64,000 bases of DNA, taken from positions 992,001 through 1,056,000 of the forward strand of contig NZ_JACDUR010000004.1 in the NCBI RefSeq assembly GCF_013761175.1. The letters run 5' to 3'. A program made the position numbers and the translations under genes. This DNA is from Nonomuraea soli. GTDB taxonomy: Bacteria > Actinomycetota > Actinomycetes > Streptosporangiales > Streptosporangiaceae. Shown in pieces: positions 43,792 through 52,780 of this stretch (positions are counted from its first letter, which is position 1; each line of letters opens with the position of its first letter). Below the pieces are notes generated by a model, which was not told the origin of the DNA, did no database searches, and worked only from the letters and a program-made list of their open reading frames with translations.

Positions 43792-45081
43792 GTGAAGCAA
43801 TACCTCGACGTCCTCGCCACGCCCGGCGCCTGGCGCTTTCTCGCGCCCGCGCTGCTGGCGCGCCTCCCCTATGCCATGCTCCAGCTGGGCGTGCTCCTGC
43901 TGGTCGAGTGGTCGACCGGTTCCTATGGCGCGGCCGGGATCGCGGCTGCGGCGGCTGCTGTGGCGCAGGCGCTGGTGGGGCCGCAGACCGGGAAGCTGGC
44001 TGACCGTTTCGGTCAGGCCAGGGTGCTGCTGCCCCAGTTGTTCGTCCATGCGGTCGCGCTCGGCTCCCTGCTGTTCCTGGCCGCGTCAAGTGCCGCCGTG
44101 CCGTACCTGGTGCTGGTGGCGGCGCTGGCGGGGGCGTCGGTGCCGCAGGTGGCGGCGATGGTGAGGGCACGCTGGTCGCACACGCTGAGCGGTTCGAGCA
44201 GGCTCGGCACGGCGTTCGCCGTGGAGTCGATCACCGATGAGCTGACCTTCACGATCGCCCCGATGTTGCTGGTGGCGCTGTCGACGGGTTTCAGCCCGGT
44301 GGTGGCGTTGCTGGGGGCGCTGGGGTTGATCGTGGTGGGCACGGTGGTGTTCGCGCTGGTGAGGCAGGGCGCGCCGGAGCCGATGCCGGTCAAGGTGCGT
44401 GCCAGCAGGGGCGTGCTGCGGGCGCGCGGGGTGGCGCTGCTGGCGGCGGCGTTCCTGGCGACGGGCGCGGTGTTCGGCGCCATGCAGGTGGGCATCACGG
44501 CGATCGCGGGTGCTCAGGCGGGCACGGTCTACGGCACGTTCTCGGCCGCCAGCATGGCGGGCGGCCTGCTGTACGGCGTGATCAGGTGGCGGGTGCCGCT
44601 CAATGTACGGCTCGGCGGGGGCCTGGCGATCCTGGCCGCCGCGACGACCGCGCTGTCGTTCGCCGACTCGACCGCCACGCTGTACGGCGCGGCGGCGCTG
44701 GCGGGTGTGATCATCGCCCCTGTGGTGATCACGGGCTATACGATCATCGACAGCCTGGTGCCCGCCGAGGTGCGGACGGAGGCCTTCACGTGGCTCAACG
44801 GCGCGATCGGTCTGGGCATCGCCACGGGCGCGGCGGTGGCCGGTCAGCTGGTGGACCGTTTCGGGCCTGATCTGGCCTTCGTGGTGCCGCCGTTGATGAC
44901 CGGCCTGGCCGCTGTGCTGGTGTTCACCCGGATGCGGAGCCTGACCGCCGCGAACACGGGGGACGCGGCGAACAGCGGGACCGCCGCGAACACCGGGGAC
45001 GCCGCGAACAACGACACCGCCGCGATCACCGAGGACGCCGGGGTCAGGACACCCGAGCAGACAGGATCTCCTCGGGGATGA
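43792..45081 (+). CDS. MFS transporter
   Basis: A 429-aa major facilitator protein with about twelve hydrophobic segments. The loop 2-3 motif is GPQTGKLADRFGQARVL near residue 65, close to the MFS signature GxLaDrxGrr. The N-terminus VKQYLDVLATPGAWRFLAPALLA is typical of actinobacterial drug- or sugar-type exporters. I chose GTG 43792 with agggaa upstream rather than the longer frame. The last 35 residues are a low-complexity Thr/Ala/Asn/Gly/Asp repeat (TAANTGDAANSGTAANTGDA), probably a flexible tail. It overlaps the convergent DHA2 gene by 38 bp. Substrate unknown. Confidence 0.82.
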   Translation: MKQYLDVLATPGAWRFLAPALLARLPYAMLQLGVLLLVEWSTGSYGAAGIAAAAAAVAQALVGPQTGKLADRFGQARVLLPQLFVHAVALGSLLFLAASSAAVPYLVLVAALAGASVPQVAAMVRARWSHTLSGSSRLGTAFAVESITDELTFTIAPMLLVALSTGFSPVVALLGALGLIVVGTVVFALVRQGAPEPMPVKVRASRGVLRARGVALLAAAFLATGAVFGAMQVGITAIAGAQAGTVYGTFSAASMAGGLLYGVIRWRVPLNVRLGGGLAILAAATTALSFADSTATLYGAAALAGVIIAPVVITGYTIIDSLVPAEVRTEAFTWLNGAIGLGIATGAAVAGQLVDRFGPDLAFVVPPLMTGLAAVLVFTRMRSLTAANTGDAANSGTAANTGDAANNDTAAITEDAGVRTPEQTGSPRG

Positions 45082-46516
45082 CCTTGGGCACGCCGCGCAG
45101 TCCCACGAAGGCGAGCACGGCGACGACGGCCAGGGTGGCCGCGGTCACCAGCCCGGTGACGTGCACGCCTTCGACGAAGGCGAGCCGCGCGGCCTCGATG
45201 ACGGGCCGGGCCTCGTCGGCGGGCAGGGTGCCCGCGTAGGCGAGCGCGCCCGCGATGGATTCGCGTGCCTGCGCCGGCCCGGTCATGGCCGAGGTGTACA
45301 CCGAGTTGAGCACGGTGCCCAGCACCGCGATGCCGAGCGCGCCGCCGAGCTCGAAGGCGGTCTCGGAGATCGCCGCCGCGGCTCCGGCCCGCTCGCGGGG
45401 CGCGGTGGCCAGCACGTTGTCGTTGTTGACGGTGAAGGTCAGCCCGATGCCGACGCCGCCGAGCATCATGACGGGCAGCAGCACCAGGTAGGTGAGCGAG
45501 GTGCCGAGGCTGGAGTAGTACAGGAACGACAGGCCGGTCAGGAACAGGCCGAGGGCGACGACGCCGTTCCTGCCGAGGTAGGAGATGAGCTTGGCGGCGA
45601 GCATGCCGCCGATGGCTCCGGCCAGGCCGCCGGGCAGCCCGGCCAGGCCCGCCTGCAGCGGCGACCAGCCCAGGACCAGCTGGAAGTACCAGGCGAAGAT
45701 CAGCGACATCGACATCATGGTGAACATGGCCAGCACGTTGGTGCCGATGGAGGCGCTGAAGGCGCGGTGGCGGAAGAGCCGCACGTCGATGAGCGGCTCG
45801 GCGAGCCGGGTCTGGCGCCAGACGAACAGGGTGAGCAGCGCCAGGCCGCCCGCGAAGATCCAGCCGTAGGAGCCCTCCTTGACGGCGTAGATGACGCCCA
45901 CGATGCCCGCGCACGACATGAGCACGCTGGCCAGGTCGATGCGTCCGGCGTTCTCGTTGCGCGACTCGGGCAGCACGAGCCAGCCGCCGATCAGCACGGC
46001 GGCCATGATGGGCACGTTGATGAGGAAGACGGAGCCCCACCAGAAGTGGTCGAGCAGCAGCCCGCCGACGACCGGGCCGACGGCGAAGCCGGCCGCGCTC
46101 ATGCCGCTCCAGATGCCGATCGCGGTGGTGCGCTCGGTGGCGTCGGTGAAGACGTTGCGGATGATCGACAGCGTGGAGGGCATGATCGTGGCGCCGGCGA
46201 CGCCCAGCAGCACGCGGGCGGCGATGAGCAGCTCGGGGCTGGGCGCGTACGCGGTCAGCACGGAGGCGGCGCCGAAGGCTGCGGAGCCGATCAGCAGGAG
46301 TTTCTTGCGCCCGATGCGGTCTCCGACGTTGCCCATGGTGATGAGCAGCCCGGCGACGGCGAATCCGTAGGCGTCGCCGATCCACAGCAGCTGCGTGGAG
46401 GTGGCGCCCAGGTCCCCGACCAGCTGGGGGAGTGCCAGGTGCAGGACTGTCAGGTCCAGCGAAAGCAGGAGCGTGGCGGTGCACGCGATGGCCAGGCAGG
46501 CCCACTTGTTCTTCAT
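45044..46516 (-). CDS. MFS drug exporter, DHA2 (14-TMS) family
   Basis: A 490-aa proton-coupled multidrug antiporter. Motif A is GNVGDRIGRKKLLLIGSAAFG near residue 62. Motif C is SAAGFAVGPVVGGLLLDHFWW near 140, the antiporter signature, and the first helix has LLLSLDLTVLHLALPQL (motif D1, typical of DHA2). About 14 hydrophobic segments. It starts 34 bp after the AfsR-like regulator gene on the same strand, so the regulator and exporter are probably co-transcribed. Confidence 0.9.
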   Translation of the reverse strand: MKNKWACLAIACTATLLLSLDLTVLHLALPQLVGDLGATSTQLLWIGDAYGFAVAGLLITMGNVGDRIGRKKLLLIGSAAFGAASVLTAYAPSPELLIAARVLLGVAGATIMPSTLSIIRNVFTDATERTTAIGIWSGMSAAGFAVGPVVGGLLLDHFWWGSVFLINVPIMAAVLIGGWLVLPESRNENAGRIDLASVLMSCAGIVGVIYAVKEGSYGWIFAGGLALLTLFVWRQTRLAEPLIDVRLFRHRAFSASIGTNVLAMFTMMSMSLIFAWYFQLVLGWSPLQAGLAGLPGGLAGAIGGMLAAKLISYLGRNGVVALGLFLTGLSFLYYSSLGTSLTYLVLLPVMMLGGVGIGLTFTVNNDNVLATAPRERAGAAAAISETAFELGGALGIAVLGTVLNSVYTSAMTGPAQARESIAGALAYAGTLPADEARPVIEAARLAFVEGVHVTGLVTAATLAVVAVLAFVGLRGVPKVIPEEILSARVS

Positions 46517-46550
46517 GCCGTCACTGTGCGAGGTCGCGCTGACCGCCCGC

Positions 46551-49517
46551 CTACCGCGCGCTGACGATCTCCAGTGCCTCGGCGGGCGAGGCGGTCAGCA
46601 GCCGCTCGGCCAGCGCGGAGTCGCCTTCGCGCCCGGCCACCTCGGCCAGTCCGCGCACGGCCTGATGGGCGGTGGGCACGATGGACTCGGCGCACCGGAG
46701 CAGCAGGCCGAGGAAGCGGTCGTGGGCGTCGCCCAGGTCGCCGCGCTCCATCGCCAGCCTGCCGAGCGCCAGCTCCGCCCTGGCCTGGATGAAGACGGAG
46801 GAGTACCAGTCGGCGGGATTGTGGGTCATCGACTGCGAGATCAGGTCCTCGGCCCTGTCGGGGTCACCGGAGATCAGGGCCAGCTCGCCCATGCCGAGTA
46901 TCGCCCGCGAGAGGCTCTCGACGGAGCCCGCGCGGCGCGACAGGTCGGCCGAGCGGTGGTAGCACGATTCTGCCTGTTCGTACTCACCCAGCGCGACCAG
47001 GCAGTCGGCGCGACGGCACAGGTATTCGGCCACGTCCGCGACGGAGCCGATCTGCTCCGACAATGCCAGGGCCTCGTCGGCCAGGGCCAGCGCCCCGGCG
47101 TGGTGGCCTTCCTCGAACTCCAGGTCGATCAGGCCGGACAGGGCGAGCGTGATGCCCCAGCGGTCGCCCACCGCCCTGAAGCCCTCCAGTCCGCGCTGGA
47201 ATCCCTGCCGGGCCAGGGCGTGCTGGCCGAGGTTGAACCAGACGAACGCGGGCCCCATGTGGGTGAGGGCGCCCACCCACGGCGACAGTCCTTCGCGAGG
47301 GAAGGCCGCCATGTCCTCCACGTCCAGGTCGGCCGGAGGTCCGATGAAGACCGACATGAGCATGTTGAGGATGTCGATGCCGTAGGGGAAGTGGGCCATG
47401 GAGGCGGCGAAGGGCCGCAGCCCGTCGAGCCGCTCGCGCAGTTCGCCGGTGACGCCCGCCCATGAGGCGACCAGCACGCACAGGGCGTACTCCTCCCACG
47501 CCTTCTCGGCGGGCCGGGGCACCTGGCGCAGCAGGTCGGCCGCCAGCGTGGCGCTGGTCACCCGGTGGCCGCGCAGCCACCAGTAGCACGCCAGGTTGGC
47601 CACCAGGCGCAGGCCGAAGGTGGTCCGCCCTTCCTCGATCGCCCAGCGCAGCGCGGCGTTGAGGTCGTCGCGCTCCTCGTCGAGCAGCGCCAGCGCCTCC
47701 AGCTGGTCCGCCCCGCGCAACGTCGCCTCGGTCGATTCGGCCAGGCGCAGGTAGTGGTCGGCGTGCGCCTGCCGTACGGTGGCGACCTCACCGGCGGCGG
47801 CGAGCTCCTCGGCGCAGAAGGCCCTGATGGTCTCCAGCATGCGGTAGCGCCCGTCGAGCTCCTCCACCAGCGACTTGTCGACCAGGGAGAGCAGCACCTC
47901 CTCCGGCAGGCCGCAGACCTCGGTGGCCGCCGCCAGCCGGGCGCCGCCGACGAACACGGTCAGCCGTCTGGCCATCGCCTGCTCCTCGGCGTCGAGCAGT
48001 TCCCAGCTCCACGCGACGACCGCGCGCAGCGTCTGGTGCCGTGGCATGGCCGTACGGCTGCCGCGGGCCAGCAGCCGGAAGCGGTCGTCGATCCTGGTGG
48101 CCAGCTCGGCGGGCGGCAGGGTGCGCAGCCGGGCGGCGGCCAGCTCGATGGCCAGCGGCAGCCCGTCGAGGGCGCGGCAGATGCGCAGGACCACCTCGAT
48201 GTTGCCCTCGTCGAGGGTGAAACCCTGGCGTGCGGCGGCGGCCCTGTCGGCGAACAGCCGGACCGCGGGGTAGTCGAGCGCCTGGTCGGCGGGGGTGCCG
48301 GAGGCGGGCACCCGCAGCGGGCTGACCGGGTAGATGGCCTCGCCGGTGATGCCCAGCGCCTCGCGGCTGGTGGCCAGCACGCGTAGCGAGGGGCAGGCCG
48401 ACAGCAGCCGGTCGGCCAGCTCGGCGGCGGCGCCGACCAGGTGTTCGCAGTTGTCGAGGACGAGCAGCAGCTTGCGTTCGGCCAGCGCGGTGACCAGCCG
48501 GGCGGTGGGGTCGAGCACCGATCGTCCCGCGGTGCCCACGGCGGCCTCGCGGATGCCCAGCGCCTCCAGGACGGCGACGGGCACCTCGGCGTCGTCGAGG
48601 ACGGTCGCCAGCTCCACCACGCAGACGTCGCCCGGCGCGCGCCCGGCGGCCTCGACGGCGAGCCTGGTCTTGCCCGCGCCGCCCGCCCCGATGAGGGTGA
48701 CCAGGCGGGTCTCGCCCAGCATCGTCTCGACGGTGGCCAGCTCGTCGGCGCGGCCCACGAAGCTGGTGAGCTGGGCGCGCAGGCCCTGCCTGGTCGACTT
48801 CAACGCGTTGAGCGCCGGGTCGGCGCGCAGCACCGCCAGCTGGGCCGCCGCCAATTCGGGCCCGGGTTCGACGCCCAGCTCCTCGTCGAGGATGCGCCGC
48901 CCCTCCTCGTAGCTGGCCAGCGCGTCGGCCTGGCGGCCGCTGCCGTACAGGGCGCGGATGAGCTGGGCGCGCAGGCGCTCGCGCAGCGGGTGCTCGTGCA
49001 CCAGCTCGCTCAGCTCGGCCACGAGTTCGCGGTGCCTGCCGAGGTCGAGCCGGGCCTCGATGCCGTCCTCGACGACGGCGAGGCGGCGTTCTGCCAGGCG
49101 GGTGACGATCGCGGGCGCGGCCTCGGGAACGCCTCGCCACAGGTCCAGCGCCTGGCTCAGGGCGGAGTCGGCGGCGGACGGGTCGCCTTCCGCCAGCGCC
49201 CGCCGCCCCTCGGCGGCCAGTTGCTCGAAGCGGTGCAGGTCGACCTGGAGCGGGTCGACCGCCAGCCGGTAGCCCGCCGCGGTGTGCTCGACGAACTGCC
49301 TGCCCAGGGCCCTGCGCAGCCGGGAGACCTGTGACTGCAGCGCGTTGGCCGCGTCGTCGGGCGGGTGCTCGCCGTACAGGCCGTCGATGAGCTGGTCGGC
49401 GGGGATCACCCGGCCCGCCTCCATGGCCAGCAGGACCAGCAGCGCGCGCACGCGCGGTCCGCCGACCTCGAGGCCGTCCGCCCGCACCGGCCCCAGAATC
49501 TCCACCAGCATGGTCAC
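46551..49517 (-). CDS. AfsR/SARP-like regulator with BTAD, NTPase and TPR regions
   Basis: A 988-aa regulator. The OmpR-like winged helix (about 1-90) begins LVEILGPVRADGLEVGGPRV. The bacterial transcriptional activator (BTAD) domain covers about 95-240. A STAND/NB-ARC-like NTPase follows with Walker A IGAGGAGKTRLAVEAAG near 283, Walker B LLLVLDNCEHL near 355 and the sensor VLATSREALGITGE. The C-terminal half is TPR-rich (about 600-970). Such proteins switch on secondary-metabolite or stress genes. GTG 49517 or ATG 49511 can serve as start. It lies two bases after the ICL/PEPM-family gene. Confidence 0.9.
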   Translation of the reverse strand: MTMLVEILGPVRADGLEVGGPRVRALLVLLAMEAGRVIPADQLIDGLYGEHPPDDAANALQSQVSRLRRALGRQFVEHTAAGYRLAVDPLQVDLHRFEQLAAEGRRALAEGDPSAADSALSQALDLWRGVPEAAPAIVTRLAERRLAVVEDGIEARLDLGRHRELVAELSELVHEHPLRERLRAQLIRALYGSGRQADALASYEEGRRILDEELGVEPGPELAAAQLAVLRADPALNALKSTRQGLRAQLTSFVGRADELATVETMLGETRLVTLIGAGGAGKTRLAVEAAGRAPGDVCVVELATVLDDAEVPVAVLEALGIREAAVGTAGRSVLDPTARLVTALAERKLLLVLDNCEHLVGAAAELADRLLSACPSLRVLATSREALGITGEAIYPVSPLRVPASGTPADQALDYPAVRLFADRAAAARQGFTLDEGNIEVVLRICRALDGLPLAIELAAARLRTLPPAELATRIDDRFRLLARGSRTAMPRHQTLRAVVAWSWELLDAEEQAMARRLTVFVGGARLAAATEVCGLPEEVLLSLVDKSLVEELDGRYRMLETIRAFCAEELAAAGEVATVRQAHADHYLRLAESTEATLRGADQLEALALLDEERDDLNAALRWAIEEGRTTFGLRLVANLACYWWLRGHRVTSATLAADLLRQVPRPAEKAWEEYALCVLVASWAGVTGELRERLDGLRPFAASMAHFPYGIDILNMLMSVFIGPPADLDVEDMAAFPREGLSPWVGALTHMGPAFVWFNLGQHALARQGFQRGLEGFRAVGDRWGITLALSGLIDLEFEEGHHAGALALADEALALSEQIGSVADVAEYLCRRADCLVALGEYEQAESCYHRSADLSRRAGSVESLSRAILGMGELALISGDPDRAEDLISQSMTHNPADWYSSVFIQARAELALGRLAMERGDLGDAHDRFLGLLLRCAESIVPTAHQAVRGLAEVAGREGDSALAERLLTASPAEALEIVSAR

Positions 49518-49519
49518 GA

Positions 49520-50257
49520 TTATCGCGGCAACAGACCCATGATCCGGGCGATGCTCGGCATTTCGGGCGCAGCCTCCCGATCGTGGATGGCCAGCGCCGT
49601 CTCCAGCGCTCCGCGCAGCGCCGCCCGGTAGAGCAGCGATCCCGTGCTGATCCTGGCCACTCCTGCCGCGGCCAGTTCCTCCACCGGGGGCCCCGCGGCC
49701 TGGTAGAGCACGTTGAGCGGCCGGACGGCGGCCACCTCGGCGATCGTCGCCAGGTCGGTCAGGCCGGGCACGAAGATGCCGTCGGCGAAGGAGTAGGCCT
49801 GGACCCGCTCGAAGACGTCGCCGGTGCCGAGCCAGTGGGTGTCGGTGCGGGCGTTGACGAAGACGCCGTGGCCGACGGCCGCCTGGAGGATGTCGCGCTG
49901 GTGGGTGATCTCCCTGAGCGTGCCGTCGGGGCGCCCGTCCTCGATGTTCACCCCGTGGACGCCGAGCTCCTTGAGGATCAGTACCAGCTCGGCCACCTCG
50001 TCGGGGTCGTCGCTGAAGCCCGCCTCGACGTCGACGCTGACCATGACGTCGAGGGGCCGCAGGGCCGCGGCCAGCGCGATCGTCTCGTTCATGGTGGCGC
50101 CGGCGGCGTCGCGCTTGCCGTGCACGGCGGCGACCCCGAGGCTGGTCGTGGCGACCGCCGGGAAGCCGTGGTCGGCCAGCAGCGCTGCCGAGCCGTAGTC
50201 CCAGGCGTTGGGGAGCAGGAACGGATCTCCTGGGCGGTGCAGGTCGGCGAAGGTCAT
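49520..50257 (-). CDS. Isocitrate lyase/PEP mutase superfamily enzyme
   Basis: A 245-aa TIM barrel of the ICL/PEPM family. Characteristic segments are LPNAWDYGSAALLADHGFPA near residue 15, VSVDVEAGFSDDPDEVAELV near 73, GVNIEDGRPDG near 101 and VFVNARTDTHWLG near 132. It lacks the cysteine loop of true isocitrate lyase, so a C-C or P-C lyase/mutase acting on a 2-oxo acid or oxaloacetate-like substrate is likelier. ATG 50257 with AAGGAG upstream, overlapping the P450-like gene by ATGA. Its partners suggest specialised metabolism. Confidence 0.82.
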   Translation of the reverse strand: MTFADLHRPGDPFLLPNAWDYGSAALLADHGFPAVATTSLGVAAVHGKRDAAGATMNETIALAAALRPLDVMVSVDVEAGFSDDPDEVAELVLILKELGVHGVNIEDGRPDGTLREITHQRDILQAAVGHGVFVNARTDTHWLGTGDVFERVQAYSFADGIFVPGLTDLATIAEVAAVRPLNVLYQAAGPPVEELAAAGVARISTGSLLYRAALRGALETALAIHDREAAPEMPSIARIMGLLPR

Positions 50258-50889
50258 GACAGCGCTCCTTCCACGATCGCCAGGGCGTGCGCCGGGGCGG
50301 GGCACGGGCGCGTGCCGTACCCGAACGTCAGCACCGGCCCCTCGCGATTGGCGGCGGCCACGTCGATGTCGGCGCCCACCCGCCGCAGCACGCGCACGGG
50401 CGGGTCGAAGCGCAGGACCTCCTCGACCGGACGCGTGCGCGCTTTGGCGATCAGCGCGCCGGTGGCGGCGTGCGCCTGCAGCAGGATGGTGGCGCGCGGC
50501 ACGTCGAGCAGTTCCAGCAGGAGGGCCGCCCCCTCGTCGGCCTCCTGGTCGCGCTCGCCCGACAGGTAGCCGCGCGCCGCGCCGTCCACCGCCGTGACGA
50601 GCTCTTCGAGGTCGGCGACTCCGAAGGCCGCGCCCAGCACCAGCGCGGGCACCCGCTCGGCGGGTTCGTGCCGCAGGCCGGCAGCGGCCCTGCGCAGGTC
50701 GGCCGGGTCGAGCGTGGCGAGAACCTCCTCGACGGCCTCGCGCCGCTCGGCGTGCTCCTGGCCGCTGCTGAAGCGGCAGACCAGGGAACGCAGCCGGGCC
50801 AGCGCCCCCGGACCGTCGTCGGCGGGCGGCGGCACCGCGCCGGGATCTGACAGCAGCGCGCGTGCCTCGTCGTTGTCCGTGATCAGCAT
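50254..50889 (-). CDS. Short cytochrome P450-like protein
   Basis: At 211 aa this is half the length of a normal P450 (about 400). It keeps the end of the fold: an ExxR-like VEEVLRFDPPVRVLRR near residue 153 and a heme-loop-like FGYGTRPCPAPAHALA with Cys near 196. The long I-helix with its (A/G)GxxT oxygen-activation motif is not visible; the equivalent stretch reads LLLELLDVPRATILLQAHAA. The N-terminal half is compressed. I see no sign of a frameshift or missing neighbouring exon, so it appears to be a small, intact reading frame. It may bind heme without classical monooxygenase activity. Confidence 0.7.
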   Translation of the reverse strand: MLITDNDEARALLSDPGAVPPPADDGPGALARLRSLVCRFSSGQEHAERREAVEEVLATLDPADLRRAAAGLRHEPAERVPALVLGAAFGVADLEELVTAVDGAARGYLSGERDQEADEGAALLLELLDVPRATILLQAHAATGALIAKARTRPVEEVLRFDPPVRVLRRVGADIDVAAANREGPVLTFGYGTRPCPAPAHALAIVEGALS

Positions 50890-50933
50890 GCCCTCACGGT
50901 AGGCGCGGAACGTTTAGCCGGGGGTCGAAGTGT

Positions 50934-51575
50934 TCAGGCGACGAGCTTGAGCGGCGGGCGCTCCTGCGTGCCGGGCTCCTCGGCGGCCTGGGCGGCCGGG
51001 GTCCTGGCGGCCAGGGCCATCGCCACGATGACGACGATCTCGAAGGCGACCAGGCCGCGCTCCAGGAAGCCGTAGTAGGCGCCGCCGTTGATCCACGCCG
51101 AGGTGAACGCGGCCGGGTGGGCGGCCAGGTAGACCACCAGGGCGGCGGCGGAGGTCGCGCTGAGCGCGCGCACCGCGTTCCAGCGGGCCAGCGACTCCCG
51201 TCCGCGGGCCAGCACCCAGCCGGCCACGGGCAGCGCGGTGAAGAACATCGCGGCGCCCCAGCGGTGGAGCTCCCCGCCGAGCGTGTTGGCGCCGTCGTGC
51301 GGGTCGGTCGGGAACACGGCGCTGAGCATCAGGCCCGCCCCCGCCACGATGAGCAGGACCCGGGCGGCAGCGCTCTTGTTCGGCTCCCGTACGGCCAGCC
51401 CGTAGGCCAGGAACAGGCAGGCGGAGGCGAGCGCGAGCATGCCGATCATGACGGGCAGCATCCCGCCCTGGACCAGCGCGTAGTCGCTGAGCAGCGTCTG
51501 CGTGGGCAGCGCCAGATGGACGTAGGTCAACCCCAGCAACGCCATGACGCAGCCGGCGACAACCCCAATGATCAT
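50934..51575 (-). CDS. DUF998-like membrane protein
   Basis: A 213-aa membrane protein with about six hydrophobic segments. The first is VVAGCVMALLGLTYVHLALP. A conserved polar loop VFPTDPHDGANTLGGELHRW lies near residue 85; the FPTDP...HRW pattern is typical of DUF998 proteins. Function unknown. ATG 51575 overlaps the glycosyltransferase stop by ATGA. A 44-bp gap separates it from the P450-like gene. Confidence 0.75.
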   Translation of the reverse strand: MIIGVVAGCVMALLGLTYVHLALPTQTLLSDYALVQGGMLPVMIGMLALASACLFLAYGLAVREPNKSAAARVLLIVAGAGLMLSAVFPTDPHDGANTLGGELHRWGAAMFFTALPVAGWVLARGRESLARWNAVRALSATSAAALVVYLAAHPAAFTSAWINGGAYYGFLERGLVAFEIVVIVAMALAARTPAAQAAEEPGTQERPPLKLVA

Positions 51576-52780
51576 CGGGACACCTCATCGTAGATCTGTT
51601 CGAAGCGGGCGAGCGAGGCCTGGTGGTCGTGGGACATGGCCATGTCGCGGGAGACGCGGCCCATGTGCTCGCGCAGCACGTCGTTGGTGAGGATCTCGGT
51701 CAGGTGCCTGGCCAGCTCGATCACGTTGCCCGGCTGGTAGAGGTGGCCGTTGCCGCCGATCAGGTGCGGCAGCGCCATCGCGTCGGCGGCCACCACCGGC
51801 AGCCCGCTGGCCATCGCCTCCAGTGTCGCGATGCTCTGCAGCTCCGCGACGCCCGGCATGGCGAAGGCGTCGGCCGCGGCGAACGCCTGCGGCATCCGCT
51901 CGTCGGGGACGAACCCCAGGAACCTCACCCGGTCGCCGACGCCGATGCGCTGGGCCAGCTTCTCCAGGACCTCGCGCTGGTTGCCCTGTCCCACGAAGGC
52001 CGCCTGGGCGTCGGTGGTGTTGAGGATGTGCGGCAGGGCCCGCACGATCTCGTCGAGGCGCTTCTCCTCGTCGAGGCGACCCACGAACAGCACGGTGGGC
52101 CGGTCCTCCAGGTCGAAGAGCTTGCGCGCCCAGGCCTTCGGCTCGGTGTGCGGGTGGAAGCGGGTCAGGTCGATGCCGCACGAGACGGCCTCGACCTCGC
52201 GGCCGAAGCCCTGGTCCGACAGGAGTTTGGCGGCCAGCATCGTCGGCGTGGTGATGTGGTCGGCCCGGTCGAAGATGCGCGAGAAGTCCCTCCAGGCCAG
52301 CTTGCCGGCCTGGGCGCGCAGCCGGGAGGGGATGTGCGCGAACTGGAAGAGGTTGTCGGGCATGAAGTGGTTGGTCGCCACGACGGGCACCCCGCGGCGG
52401 CGGGCCGCGGCGATCGCCGCCCTGCCGACCACGAAGTGGCCCTGGGTGTGCAGCACGTCGGGGGAGATCGCCTCGAACAGCCGGTCCAGGCGGCCGGGCA
52501 CGGTCACCCGCATCGTCGGGTGCAGCAGGATCGGCGCCGAGCGCAGCCGGTGTACCACCACGCCGTCGACCAGGTCGGTCTTGCGCGGGCCGTCCTCGGA
52601 GGCGCACACCACGTGCACCTCGTTGCCCCGCTCGGCAAGGCCCGTGGCCAGGCGGTGGGTGAAGTAGGCGGCGCCGTTGACGTCGGGCGGGTAGGTGTCG
52701 GTCGAGATCAGCACGCGGCGCGGCCTGGTCGGGACGGGCTGCTGAAGTTCCTCGGCGAGCGTGTGCAGCGGGATGGCCAT
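51572..52780 (-). CDS. GT4-family glycosyltransferase
   Basis: A 402-aa retaining GT-B enzyme. The N-terminal acceptor domain has VLISTDTYPPDVNGAAYFTH near residue 23 and DVLHTQGHFVVGRAA near 108. The C-terminal nucleotide-sugar domain has TVLFVGRLDEEKRLDEIVRA near 225. The catalytic EX7E-like region GVAELQSIATLEAMASGLPV is near 315, with the two glutamates at the family spacing. It resembles actinobacterial PimB/MgtA-like mannosyl- or glucosyltransferases acting on lipids, but donor and acceptor cannot be decided. The start shares one base with the stop of the transporter gene upstream. Confidence 0.88.
   Translation of the reverse strand: MAIPLHTLAEELQQPVPTRPRRVLISTDTYPPDVNGAAYFTHRLATGLAERGNEVHVVCASEDGPRKTDLVDGVVVHRLRSAPILLHPTMRVTVPGRLDRLFEAISPDVLHTQGHFVVGRAAIAAARRRGVPVVATNHFMPDNLFQFAHIPSRLRAQAGKLAWRDFSRIFDRADHITTPTMLAAKLLSDQGFGREVEAVSCGIDLTRFHPHTEPKAWARKLFDLEDRPTVLFVGRLDEEKRLDEIVRALPHILNTTDAQAAFVGQGNQREVLEKLAQRIGVGDRVRFLGFVPDERMPQAFAAADAFAMPGVAELQSIATLEAMASGLPVVAADAMALPHLIGGNGHLYQPGNVIELARHLTEILTNDVLREHMGRVSRDMAMSHDHQASLARFEQIYDEVSR

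Noticed and set aside
45161-46564. 467-codon plus-strand open frame opposite the DHA2 exporter
   Set aside because: Its translation is a Gly/Asp/Gln/His-rich shadow without domain; the minus strand encodes a full 14-segment transporter.
50252-50261. GGTCATGACA, matching the degenerate IolR consensus
   Set aside because: A single site on the start codon of an unrelated gene and lacking the extended palindrome; expected by chance for a degenerate 10-mer.
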